This document shows positions 26,114-34,142 of a stretch of DNA of 64,000 bases, piece after piece. Each line of letters begins with the position of its first letter. Position 1 is the stretch's first letter. Location of the stretch: positions 1-64,000 of the forward strand of contig NZ_AUCU01000004.1 in assembly GCF_000429925.1 (NCBI RefSeq), in the 5' to 3' direction. The notes beneath the pieces are model-generated. The model did no database searches. It was not told the DNA's origin and saw only the letters and a program-made list of their open reading frames with translations. This DNA comes from Desulfatirhabdium butyrativorans DSM 18734 (GTDB taxonomy: Bacteria > Desulfobacterota > Desulfobacteria > Desulfobacterales > Desulfatirhabdiaceae). The translations under genes and the position numbers were made by a program.

Positions 26114-26299
26114 ATGGCCTTGAATGAAGAATTGCTGAAAATCCTGGTTTGTCCCAAATGCAAAGGGGAGATCAACCTGAATGAACGCCGTGATGGGCTG
26201 ATCTGCAATGCTTGCAGTCTGCTCTATCCGATTATCGACGAGATTCCGGTCATGTTGATTGAAGAAGCCAAGCCGATTGTTGTGGAGAAACATGAGTGA
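26114..26299 (+). CDS. Trm112/YcaR family zinc-ribbon protein
   Basis: This 61-residue protein has four zinc ligands C13, C16, C31 and C34 and the family pattern LLKILVCPKCKGE ... LYPIIDEIPVML. Trm112 proteins act as small stabilising partners of methyltransferases; in bacteria the role is often unassigned. AAAAGGAGAA precedes the ATG. Its last 8 bases overlap the start of the next gene (ATGAGTGA), which implies translational coupling. Confidence 0.88.
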   Translation: MALNEELLKILVCPKCKGEINLNERRDGLICNACSLLYPIIDEIPVMLIEEAKPIVVEKHE

Positions 26300-26903
26300 A
26301 CCCAAGCCGCCCGATCCAGCCAAACTGGTGATCGGTGTCTTCCTTCGGGATGCAAGCCGGTTTGCTGCAATCTTCGATGTCCTGATCGAGCAATTCGGTC
26401 CTGTCGATATACTGAGTCGTTGGTTTCCCTTCGACTTTACCGCCTACTATGCTTCGGAAATGGGTAAGCCCTTGTTCCGCCGGATGATGTCTTTCAACGG
26501 GACCATTGATCCGGATTGTCTGGCACAGATCAAGCTGAAGACCAACGAAATCGAAACTGCCTTGCAGCAGGAAGGAAGGCGAACGGTCAATATCGATCCG
26601 GGATATCTCTTGCGGGAGCGCTTCGTTCTGGCAACCGGGAAAAATTTCGCCCATCGCATTTCGATCGGGAAAGGGATTTATGCCGACCTCACCCTGATCT
26701 TTCAACGGGGCGATTTCCAGACACTGGCCTGGACCTACCCCGATTATGCCCAGGAAAATGTGATCGGATTTTTGCGGAAGGTCCGCAACAAATATATCTT
26801 CGATCTGAAGCACCGGAAAATCGATGGCCCAGCAAGCCGTTCCTGTGCCAGCGAAAATCGGATCCCGGCGAGTGGTTCGATCTTCTCGCAGCAAGGCGAA
26901 TGA
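26292..26903 (+). CDS. DUF4416 family protein
   Basis: This 203-residue soluble protein has the layout of DUF4416: PDPAKLVIGVFLRD, FGPVDILSRWFPFDFTAYYASEMG, and GYLLRERFVLATGKNFAHRI. Such proteins are found mainly in Desulfobacterota and related anaerobes; no function is established. The ATG overlaps the stop of the Trm112-like gene by 8 bases. The C-terminal 25 residues (after IFDLKHRKIDGP) look non-conserved. Confidence 0.78.
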   Translation: MSEPKPPDPAKLVIGVFLRDASRFAAIFDVLIEQFGPVDILSRWFPFDFTAYYASEMGKPLFRRMMSFNGTIDPDCLAQIKLKTNEIETALQQEGRRTVNIDPGYLLRERFVLATGKNFAHRISIGKGIYADLTLIFQRGDFQTLAWTYPDYAQENVIGFLRKVRNKYIFDLKHRKIDGPASRSCASENRIPASGSIFSQQGE

Positions 26904-27194
26904 TCTTCCGCCGATGAACATCCAGGCCGTCATTCCGGGGAAAGCCGGAATCCAGTTCTGTGGCGGCGGGTTTTCGACAGGTTTTGGCCCCCGGCTTTCG
27001 CCGGGGTGACGGGCCCAGGGAAGTGCGATTGCGAGAACGACAACGGCAGCGAGGACGATGACGACGATTACGATTACGACAACGACAACGACAACGACAA
27101 CGATTAGGACAACGATTAGGACCACGATTAGGACCACGATTATCCGCCGGGATTGCGGGGGAGGGATTTTCACGATCAACAGAAGGCTACCCGA
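26904..27194. repeat. Repeat-filled gap: inverted CCGGCTTTCGCCGG copies and (GACAAC/GATTAG) hexamers
   Basis: GTCATTCCGGGGAAAGCCGGAATCC (about 26929-26953) is followed by the inverted CCCCGGCTTTCGCCGGGGTGACG (about 26989-27011). From about 27034 to 27142 there is a run of some 18 six-base units (ACGACA, ACGATT, GGACCA types). No gene is visible before yicC. Confidence 0.85.
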
Positions 27195-28076
27195 ATGATC
27201 AACAGCATGACCGCTTTTGCAAGAGTCGAATGCCCCTCTTCCACAGGGGCTGTCGTTTGTGAGATTCGATCTGTCAACAGCAAGAATCTCGATCTTTCTA
27301 TCCGGCTGCCGCAGGGCTTTTCCGAAAAGGAGGAAGCCGTCAAGAAAGCGGTTGCCGCCAAAGTTTCCCGGGGGAGAATCGAAATTTTTCTCGGAATTGA
27401 CGGGGCCGGGATTGCCGCTCCAGTCTGCGTTCTGAATCCGGAAGCCGCAAGGAGTTATTATGAAGCGCTATGCCAATTGCAGAACCAGCTCGGGATTTCC
27501 GGAGAAATCGATCTGGCCTTGATCGCCGCAGCGCCCGGGGTTGTCAAATTATCCCAGCCTGTTATCGGCGTCGAGGAAAACTGGCCGGCCATGATCCAGT
27601 GCGTTGAGGCGGCGCTCGATGCACTGTGCGGCATGCGGGCTCGTGAAGGCGCTTTTCTGCGTACGGATTTCGAGCAGCGGCTCAACCTCATCGAAGGGTT
27701 TATGAGAGAAATCGTTCAGGAATCCGATGGGCTTCTTGTCTGGTACCAGCAGCGGCTCGTGGACAGAATCGGGGCTCTTGTCGGCAGTCAGGTGGCGCTC
27801 GACCCTGCCCGTGTGGCACAGGAAGCCGCTTTTCTCGCATCGAAAAGCGATATTGCCGAAGAGCTGACCCGCCTGAACACGCATATCGCCCATTTTCGAA
27901 GCATCATGGAAGAACCGGAACCTCCCGGCAGAAAGCTCAATTTCCTCATTCAGGAAATGCATCGGGAAATCAACACGATCGGATCCAAGACGGAAAAGGC
28001 TGGCGTCGCCCATCGCGTGGTGGATATCAAGGCAGAGCTCGAAAAACTGCGTGAACAGGTGCAGAATGTCGAGTGA
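27195..28076 (+). CDS. yicC: YicC family endoribonuclease-like protein
   Basis: This 293-residue protein has the YicC N-domain (MINSMTAFARVE, EIRSVNSKNLDLSIRLP) and the C-terminal DUF1732 (LNFLIQEMHREINTIGSK, HRVVDIKAELEKLREQVQNVE). YicC proteins have been linked to stationary-phase growth and RNA cleavage. It opens the yicC-remA-gmk order common in this and other phyla. ATG 27195 gives the canonical N-terminus; a longer frame from 27153 reads into repeats. Confidence 0.9.
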   Translation: MINSMTAFARVECPSSTGAVVCEIRSVNSKNLDLSIRLPQGFSEKEEAVKKAVAAKVSRGRIEIFLGIDGAGIAAPVCVLNPEAARSYYEALCQLQNQLGISGEIDLALIAAAPGVVKLSQPVIGVEENWPAMIQCVEAALDALCGMRAREGAFLRTDFEQRLNLIEGFMREIVQESDGLLVWYQQRLVDRIGALVGSQVALDPARVAQEAAFLASKSDIAEELTRLNTHIAHFRSIMEEPEPPGRKLNFLIQEMHREINTIGSKTEKAGVAHRVVDIKAELEKLREQVQNVE

Positions 28077-28284
28077 AAGGGCTTGGCGAAACCTTTCTGT
28101 GATTGCGGGCCTTCGAGCCGTTCTGGACAGCGGTTTTCACCGGGGTGATGGCGCCGGTGGAAAACCGGGGATCTTTTTTGCCCGCCCGCAGGCGGCGTGC
28201 TGCTCCGCATAGGGGTTTTCCGTTCAGACACGATCGTATTTTTTGCGAGACCATCATAGTTGTACCATCGAAAGGATGAACCGA
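28077..28284. repeat. Degenerate repeat-element remnant between yicC and remA
   Basis: The right terminal repeat TTTTTTGCGAGACCATCA (28239-28256) of the 310-bp element family is intact. The left part contains a CACCGGGGTGATGGCGCCGGTG hairpin and a GGGGTTTTCCGTTCAGACAC module that recurs elsewhere. A weak left end (TGAAAGGGCTTGGCGAAA) may begin at the yicC stop codon. Confidence 0.55.
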
Positions 28285-28599
28285 ATGGGTTTTTTGAATA
28301 AATTGGTTCCGATCGGTTTCGGTAACACCATCGCGGCTGACCGCATCGTTGCCATCATCTCGCCGGCTTCGGCGCCTGCCAAGAAACTGAAAACGGAAGC
28401 CAAAAAGGAAAACAGGCTTGTGGACGCCACACACGGCCGGAAAACACGTACCATCCTGGTCATGGACAGCAACCATATCGTCCTGTCTGCGGTGCACATC
28501 GAAACCCTGTGCCAACGTTTCCAGCCCAAGATGGACGGTTCAAAGTTCCTGGCCGAACATTCGACGGACGCGGAAGAAATGGAAGCCATCCATGACTGA
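28285..28599 (+). CDS. RemA-like DUF370 regulatory protein
   Basis: This 104-residue protein has the DUF370 pattern: KLVPIGFGNTIAADRIVAI, TRTILVMDSNHIVLSAVHIETL. In Bacillus the family member RemA is a DNA-binding activator of matrix genes. The place between yicC and gmk is conserved. ATG 28285 has AAGGA 9 bases upstream; an earlier ATG at 28276 sits on top of that site. Its end overlaps gmk by 8 bases. The middle (SAPAKKLKTEAKKENRL) and C-terminus are longer than in Bacillus RemA. Confidence 0.85.
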   Translation: MGFLNKLVPIGFGNTIAADRIVAIISPASAPAKKLKTEAKKENRLVDATHGRKTRTILVMDSNHIVLSAVHIETLCQRFQPKMDGSKFLAEHSTDAEEMEAIHD

Positions 28600-29224
28600 A
28601 TCCGAACACCGGAAGGCGGGCACTGAAGACCGACCCCATCTGTTCATTGTATCGGCGCCAAGCGGGGCCGGGAAAACGACGCTATGCAGGGCCGTGCTTG
28701 AGGCAATGCCCGATCTGGTCTATTCGGTTTCCTATACCACCCGGGCTCCGCGACCGGGTGAGCGGGATGGCATCGATTACCACTTCATCGATGCTGAGCG
28801 TTTCAAACAGGCGATACAACAGAGCCGATGGGCGGAATGGGCAGAGGTGCATGGGAACTTTTACGGAACATCGGCCGATCTGATCGAAGATGCCCTGCGC
28901 CGGGGCCAGGATGTACTGCTCGACATCGATGTTCAGGGCGCCCAATCCATTTCCGGCAGATATCCGGAGCACAGCATCACGATCTTCATCCGGCCGCCTG
29001 ATATGGATGCGCTGCGCAGACGGCTGGAATCCCGCCAGACCGATTCCCCTGCCGTCATTGAGCGGCGTCTTCGGAATGCCGAGCAGGAAATGGCCCAAAT
29101 GCATCGGTATCGGCACGTCATCGTCAACGATGTGCTGGAGAAGGCGATCGGGGAGTTGATCGGCGTCATCCGGTCCTATCGAAGCTCCGATCCGGCAGGT
29201 GGTGTAACGGGGGTGAGCCGCTGA
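28592..29224 (+). CDS. gmk: Guanylate kinase
   Basis: This 210-residue enzyme phosphorylates GMP to GDP. The P-loop APSGAGKTTL (about 23-32), the GMP-binding SYTTRAPRPGERDGIDYHF and the DIDVQGAQ segment are intact. The start ATG overlaps remA and its TGA overlaps the ATG of rlmB by one base, so translation is coupled along this run. Confidence 0.95.
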   Translation: MTESEHRKAGTEDRPHLFIVSAPSGAGKTTLCRAVLEAMPDLVYSVSYTTRAPRPGERDGIDYHFIDAERFKQAIQQSRWAEWAEVHGNFYGTSADLIEDALRRGQDVLLDIDVQGAQSISGRYPEHSITIFIRPPDMDALRRRLESRQTDSPAVIERRLRNAEQEMAQMHRYRHVIVNDVLEKAIGELIGVIRSYRSSDPAGGVTGVSR

Positions 29225-29991
29225 TGCGCAGCGAAATCCTCTATGGCATCCATCCGGTTCAAGAAGCGTTGCGGGCGGGTCGAAGGCGGATCGATCGCAT
29301 CTATGTCGGTACCGAAAAGCCATCGGAGCGAATTCGTTCGGTGCTGAACCTGGCCGGAGAAAAGTCCGTAGCGATATCCGAAGTGAAGCCCGGATTTCTC
29401 CGGGAGTTGTGCGCAACGGGCACCCATCAGGGGCTTGTTGCGTCAGTCGGCCCCTATCCCATGATCGAGTTTGAAGATTTGCTTGACGGACTCCGTTCGG
29501 CGCAACATTCCCGTTTTTTTCTGGTGCTCGATGGAATTACCGACCCCCAGAATCTGGGCGCCCTGTTGAGAACGGCCCTGTGCGCAGGCGTCGATGGCGT
29601 GCTGCTTCCCAAGGATCGCTCCGTACATCCCACCCCGACGGTTTGCAAGGCCTCGGCAGGGGCTATGGAACATTTGCGGATTGCCAGGGTGACCAATGTC
29701 GCATCCTGTCTCCGGATGCTGCAGAAGCGGCAGGTATGGATCGCCGGGCTGGAACCGAATGCATCCACCCTGATGTATGACATCGACTGGACATTGCCCA
29801 TCGCCATCGTGATCGGCGCCGAAGGCAAAGGCATTCGGCCGCTCGTGCAGGCCCAATGTGACTGGATGGTCGCCATCCCGCAGGCATCCGGTTTCAATTC
29901 GCTCAACGCTTCGGTAGCCGGCGCCCTGGTGATGTACGAAGTGCTCCGCGCCAGAAGACTCCAGAATACCGTATCCGGCCGAAGTGAATGA
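29224..29991 (+). CDS. rlmB: 23S rRNA (guanosine-2'-O-)-methyltransferase, TrmH/SpoU family
   Basis: This 255-residue SPOUT methyltransferase has the substrate-binding N-domain (YGIHPVQEALRAGRR) and the knot motifs ITDPQNLGALLRTA, VIGAEGKGIRPLV and IPQASGFNSLNASVAGALVMYE. RlmB-type enzymes modify G2251 of 23S rRNA; other TrmH members are possible. It overlaps gmk by 1 base and the comF-like gene by 4. Confidence 0.92.
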   Translation: MRSEILYGIHPVQEALRAGRRRIDRIYVGTEKPSERIRSVLNLAGEKSVAISEVKPGFLRELCATGTHQGLVASVGPYPMIEFEDLLDGLRSAQHSRFFLVLDGITDPQNLGALLRTALCAGVDGVLLPKDRSVHPTPTVCKASAGAMEHLRIARVTNVASCLRMLQKRQVWIAGLEPNASTLMYDIDWTLPIAIVIGAEGKGIRPLVQAQCDWMVAIPQASGFNSLNASVAGALVMYEVLRARRLQNTVSGRSE

Positions 29992-30797
29992 TGCGATGGC
30001 TGCAAATCATTGCCGATGTGTGGCGTGAAGCGTTTTTCCCTGCGGTTTGCGTTCATTGCAGGCGTTTTCTGCATTTGGAAGCCGGAAAAACCGCTGCGGC
30101 TTCTTTTGCAGGCGCACAGGAGGATGTCCTTTCGGTCCTGTATTGCCCGTCGTGTCTGGCGGAAATCCGATGGATCCGGTCACCCAAGTGTTCGGTTTGC
30201 GGGATTCCGTTTTGGGGGGCGGGCGAAACCGATCATGTTTGCGGCAATTGCGAAATTCACCCCAGGCCCTTCGTTTCGGCCGAAGCCGTCGCCATCTACG
30301 AGGGACCGATTCGAAGCGCCATTCATGCGCTGAAATACGATGGCAGACTTCGGGTGGCACGGGTCCTTGGCCGATCTCTGTATCTGAAAGCATGCGAAAG
30401 CGGATTGCGAAGAACAGCCGATCTGATCATTCCGGTTCCCCTGCATCCGGTGAGACTGCGCAAGCGCGGTTTCAATCAGTCCATTCTGCTGGTGCAGGAA
30501 TGGGATCGTTTTCTCGATAGCGATATGGATGCGCCATGCAGACCGATAATTTGCCGGGAAGCCTTGCAGCGCATTCGAAACACCAGGCCGCAGATGTCGC
30601 TGGGCAAGAAAGAGCGGCAAACCAATATCGTCGGCGCGTTCAAGGTCAACCGGGATATTGCCCTGGAAGGCAAGCGGATTTTGCTGGTTGACGATGTGCT
30701 GACCACCGGCGCGACGGTTGCCGAGTGTACACAGGTGCTGCTGAAGGCCGGTGCGGCCAAGGTCGATGTGTTGACTGCGGCCAGGACCATCGAATGA
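29988..30797 (+). CDS. ComF family double-zinc-ribbon phosphoribosyltransferase-like protein
   Basis: This 269-residue protein has four CxxC pairs near the N-terminus (C21/C24, C53/C56, C68/C71, C85/C88). A PRTase domain follows with IPVPLHPVRLRKRGFNQS and the PRPP loop ILLVDDVLTTGATV. ComF proteins are linked to DNA uptake in competent bacteria, but their biochemical role is unsettled. ATG 29988 overlaps the rlmB stop. Confidence 0.9.
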   Translation: MMRWLQIIADVWREAFFPAVCVHCRRFLHLEAGKTAAASFAGAQEDVLSVLYCPSCLAEIRWIRSPKCSVCGIPFWGAGETDHVCGNCEIHPRPFVSAEAVAIYEGPIRSAIHALKYDGRLRVARVLGRSLYLKACESGLRRTADLIIPVPLHPVRLRKRGFNQSILLVQEWDRFLDSDMDAPCRPIICREALQRIRNTRPQMSLGKKERQTNIVGAFKVNRDIALEGKRILLVDDVLTTGATVAECTQVLLKAGAAKVDVLTAARTIE

Positions 30798-30948
30798 CAT
30801 GGCCTTATCAGTGGGCAGTCGGCAGTGGACGGTAGGGGCGGCCCTATGTGGCCGCCCATCGGGAAGCATGCGGGGATGCCAGTGTGCAGTCGGTAGGGGG
30901 CGACCAATCGCCCTGAAAACTTCGTAAGGGAATACCAAGGGAATACCA
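30798..30948. repeat. Repeats between comF-like gene and moeA
   Basis: CAGTGGGCAGTCGGCAGTGG (from about 30810) is followed by GTAGGGGCGGCCCTATGTGGCCGCCC and a diverged TAGGGGGCGACCAATCGCCC, relatives of the GTAGGGGCGACC palindromes elsewhere. Two near copies of AAGGGAATACCAA lie just before the moeA start. Confidence 0.7.
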
Positions 30949-32181
30949 ATGGAAGGATTTTTTCATGTCTGGCCGATCGATCGGGTTCTGGAGCTGGTCT
31001 CCACGCTCCAGCCCGTCGATACCGAGGTGGTGCCTGTCGAGGCGTGTCTGAATCGGATTTTGGCAGAGGATTTGATTTCAGCAGAGGATATTCCGGGATT
31101 TCATCGGGCGACGATGGATGGATTCGCCGTTCAAGCTTCCTCGACCTTCGGTGCCACGGAGGCCAATCCGGCCTATCTGAATCTGATCGGCTCCGTTGGA
31201 ATGGGGGAGGTGCCGACAATCCCGGTTGGAACCGGGGAAGCGGTCCGAATTTCGACGGGCGGGATGCTTCCGGAAGGCGCGGATGCCGTCGTCATGCTGG
31301 AATATGCCGACAGGATCGATGACATCCTGATGGAGGTCTATCGCAGCGTCGCGCCGGGCCAGAACGTGATGATGCCGGATGAAGATTTCCGGAGGGGTGA
31401 AGTGCTCCTGAATGCGGGTAAACGTTTGCGTCCCCAGGAGATCGGAACCCTTGCCGCATTGGGAAGGATGTCCGTTCGGGTCTATCGGAAACCCCGGGTC
31501 GCTATCGTTTCCACAGGAGATGAGGTGGTTCCGATAGACTGCAAGCCTGCTCCCGGTCAGGTCCGGGATGTCAATTCCCATACCCTTTCCGGTTTTGTTC
31601 GAAGCACCGGCGCCGAAGCCATTTGTCTCGGGCTCGTTCCGGACGTCCTCGTCGAACTGCAGCACAGATGCCGGGAAGCCCTCAGCCTGGCCGATATGGT
31701 GATTCTCTCGGGCGGAAGCTCGGTCGGGATGCGGGACCTGACGATCGAGGTACTCGAGGCCATGCCGGGAAGCCGGGTTCTGCTTCACGGGATCGCCATC
31801 AGTCCCGGTAAGCCGACGATTCTGGCGACCTGCGGTTCGAAGCTGATCTGGGGTCTGCCAGGGCAGGTGACATCCGCCATGGTGGTTTTTCTGAAGATCG
31901 TTCGGCCGTTTCTGGAGCGGCTCTGCGGCATGGATTCGAAAACGGTGGTCCGCCGAACGATCGATGCCACGTTGTCCCGCAACGTCGCATCGGTTCAGGG
32001 CCGGACGGACTTTATCCGGGTCAGCCTCCGAAGGGACGGAAAGCGTTGGCTGGCCGATCCGATACTGGGGAAATCCGGTCTGATCCATACGATGATGCGG
32101 GCAGATGGGCTTGTTGAAATCGGCATTCATACCGAAGGGCTGGATGAAGGCAGCCGGGTGGCTGTCGAGTTGTTCGATTGA
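30949..32181 (+). CDS. moeA: Molybdopterin molybdenumtransferase MoeA
   Basis: This 410-residue MoeA inserts molybdate (or tungstate) into adenylylated molybdopterin. Motifs: PGFHRATMDGFAVQA, STGGMLPEGADAVVMLE, ILSGGSSVGMRD, ISPGKPT and WGLPGQVTSAMV, where the usual GLPGNPVSA has become GLPGQVTSA. The C-terminal beta domain IV is present. It lies 26 bases before a second MoeA-like gene, so the two probably act on the same or sister cofactors. Confidence 0.9.
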   Translation: MEGFFHVWPIDRVLELVSTLQPVDTEVVPVEACLNRILAEDLISAEDIPGFHRATMDGFAVQASSTFGATEANPAYLNLIGSVGMGEVPTIPVGTGEAVRISTGGMLPEGADAVVMLEYADRIDDILMEVYRSVAPGQNVMMPDEDFRRGEVLLNAGKRLRPQEIGTLAALGRMSVRVYRKPRVAIVSTGDEVVPIDCKPAPGQVRDVNSHTLSGFVRSTGAEAICLGLVPDVLVELQHRCREALSLADMVILSGGSSVGMRDLTIEVLEAMPGSRVLLHGIAISPGKPTILATCGSKLIWGLPGQVTSAMVVFLKIVRPFLERLCGMDSKTVVRRTIDATLSRNVASVQGRTDFIRVSLRRDGKRWLADPILGKSGLIHTMMRADGLVEIGIHTEGLDEGSRVAVELFD

Positions 32182-32207
32182 AGAATAGATGGTGAAAGGA
32201 AGAACGA

Positions 32208-34130
32208 ATGCCGGAACGAAATGTGTATTTGCGGATGAAAACGCTGGAGGAAGCCAGGACGATCCTCTTCGATGCATTTTCCCACCGGAGAATGCCTGCC
32301 GAAACCGTATCCGTCGAAGATACCGTCGGTCGGGTGCTGGCAGAGGCCGTTTATGCGAAGCTCTCCTCCCCGTCGTTTCACGCTGCAGCGATGGACGGAT
32401 TCGCCGTCCGGGCGGAAGAAACCTTTGGTGCATCGGAAGCCCATCCGAAGGAGCTGATCATCGGTGAATCGGCCTTTGCCGTCAACACGGGCCATGTGTT
32501 GCCCGAGGGCGCCAATGCCGTCATCATGATCGAGCATATCCGCCAGGTTGCCGCCGGACGGATCGCCATCGAAGCACCTGCCTATCCGTGGCAATATGTC
32601 CGCAAGATGGGGGAAGATATCGTTGCAACCCAGCTCATTTTCGGGCAGGGCCATCGATTGACGCCCTATTGTGTCGGTGCGTTGATTTCCGGAGGGGTAC
32701 TTCAGGTTTCGGTGCGCCAGAAACCCCGGGTGCTGATCATTCCAACAGGCTCGGAACTGGTGGAGGCGGATGCATCGGTGATCGATCGGCTGAAACCGGG
32801 CCAGGTCATCGAATCCAATTCCAGAGTGCTGATGGGTCTTTGCCGGCAATGGGGAGCCGATCCGGTGCGGCATGACATCGTACGGGACGATCCGGCGATG
32901 CTTCAGGCGGCCATCGAGGATGGATTTTCAAACGGATTTGATCTGGTCATGACGGTGGGGGGCTCTTCGGCCGGGACCGAAGATTTTTCCAGAAAGGTCA
33001 TGGCTGGCTTGGGAGAGGTCCTTGTCCATGGGGTCACCATGATGCCGGGAAAGCCCGTGCTTATCGCCAAGGCCTTCGACCGCCCCATGTTCGGCATTCC
33101 CGGATATCCGGTTTCTGCGATCATGGCCTTCGAGCAACTGGCGGGCCCGCTGATCTGCCGGATGCTGGGCGCTACCGAGTTGCACCGCCACCGGATCGAT
33201 GTCGAGCCGATTCGCAAGATTCCATCCAAACTGGGGCTTGAGGAATTTCTCCGGGTCAAGATCGGCATGATCGGCGATCGGAAAGTCGCCATTTCCCTTC
33301 CGCGCGGTGCCGGCAGCATTACGACGTTGACGCAGGCGGATGCCATCCTGCGGATTCCGCACGGCGTGGAAGGCATTGCGGAGAAAGAGCGGGTGGCCGC
33401 AGAACTGCTCAAACCCGTCGAGGAGCTCAGGAACACGGTTGTTGTGGTGGGCAGCCACGACAACACCCTCGATGTGCTGGCCGATGTGATGATGGAGAGG
33501 ACCGGCTGCTTTACCCTTTCATCGAGCCATGTGGGATCGATGGGCGGGATTACGGCCGTTCGCCGGGGGGTGTGCCACGCTGCGGGCATTCATCTCTTGG
33601 ATACCGAAGACGGCAGCTACAACAGAAGTTATCTCCGGAAATACCTGCCGGATCTTCCGCTCAGACGCATCCAACTGGTCATGCGCGACCAGGGGCTGAT
33701 CGTTGCAAAGGGAAATCCGAAAAACATCCGGTCGATGGCGGATCTGGCAAGAGACGATATCACGTTCATCAACAGGCAGGCCGGATCCGGGACGCGGATC
33801 CTGTTGGATTTCGAGATGAAGCGCCTGGGTATTTCCCCAGACGATATCCGCGGCTATGAGCGGGACGAATTCACCCACATGGCTGTGGCGGTAGCCGTTC
33901 TCGGAAACACGGCGGATGTCGGTTTGGGGATTTTTTCCGCGGCCAGGGCATTGCATCTGGATTTCATTCCGGTCGTTACCGAGCAATATGATCTCATCAT
34001 TCCGGAGGCATATTTCGATACGGATCCGATCCAGGCCATGATGGATGCCATTCGATCCGAGACGTTTCGGCATCGGGCAATGGCTCTCGGCGGATACCAC
34101 ATCGAGCGAACCGGAGAAATCCTGGATTGA
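32208..34130 (+). CDS. MoeA fused to a C-terminal periplasmic-binding-protein-like domain
   Basis: This 640-residue protein has a full MoeA (1-400: SFHAAAMDGFAVRA, LPEGANAVIMIE, VGGSSAGTEDF, MPGKPVLI, GIPGYPVSA). A PBP-like domain spans about 405-640 (FINRQAGSGTRILLDFEMKRLGI, EFTHMAVAVAVLGNTADVGLG). That domain resembles the molybdate/LysR-type ligand fold often fused to MoeA in anaerobes and archaea, and may bind oxyanion or cofactor. The tandem of two MoeA proteins could split molybdenum and tungsten insertion, as proposed for MoeA1/MoeA2 elsewhere; this is inference. Confidence 0.88.
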   Translation: MPERNVYLRMKTLEEARTILFDAFSHRRMPAETVSVEDTVGRVLAEAVYAKLSSPSFHAAAMDGFAVRAEETFGASEAHPKELIIGESAFAVNTGHVLPEGANAVIMIEHIRQVAAGRIAIEAPAYPWQYVRKMGEDIVATQLIFGQGHRLTPYCVGALISGGVLQVSVRQKPRVLIIPTGSELVEADASVIDRLKPGQVIESNSRVLMGLCRQWGADPVRHDIVRDDPAMLQAAIEDGFSNGFDLVMTVGGSSAGTEDFSRKVMAGLGEVLVHGVTMMPGKPVLIAKAFDRPMFGIPGYPVSAIMAFEQLAGPLICRMLGATELHRHRIDVEPIRKIPSKLGLEEFLRVKIGMIGDRKVAISLPRGAGSITTLTQADAILRIPHGVEGIAEKERVAAELLKPVEELRNTVVVVGSHDNTLDVLADVMMERTGCFTLSSSHVGSMGGITAVRRGVCHAAGIHLLDTEDGSYNRSYLRKYLPDLPLRRIQLVMRDQGLIVAKGNPKNIRSMADLARDDITFINRQAGSGTRILLDFEMKRLGISPDDIRGYERDEFTHMAVAVAVLGNTADVGLGIFSAARALHLDFIPVVTEQYDLIIPEAYFDTDPIQAMMDAIRSETFRHRAMALGGYHIERTGEILD

Positions 34131-34142
34131 GGAGTTTACCAC

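Noticed and set aside
30798-30948. Molybdenum cofactor riboswitch before moeA
   Set aside because: The leader consists of repeat units; the known Moco motif is not recognisable.
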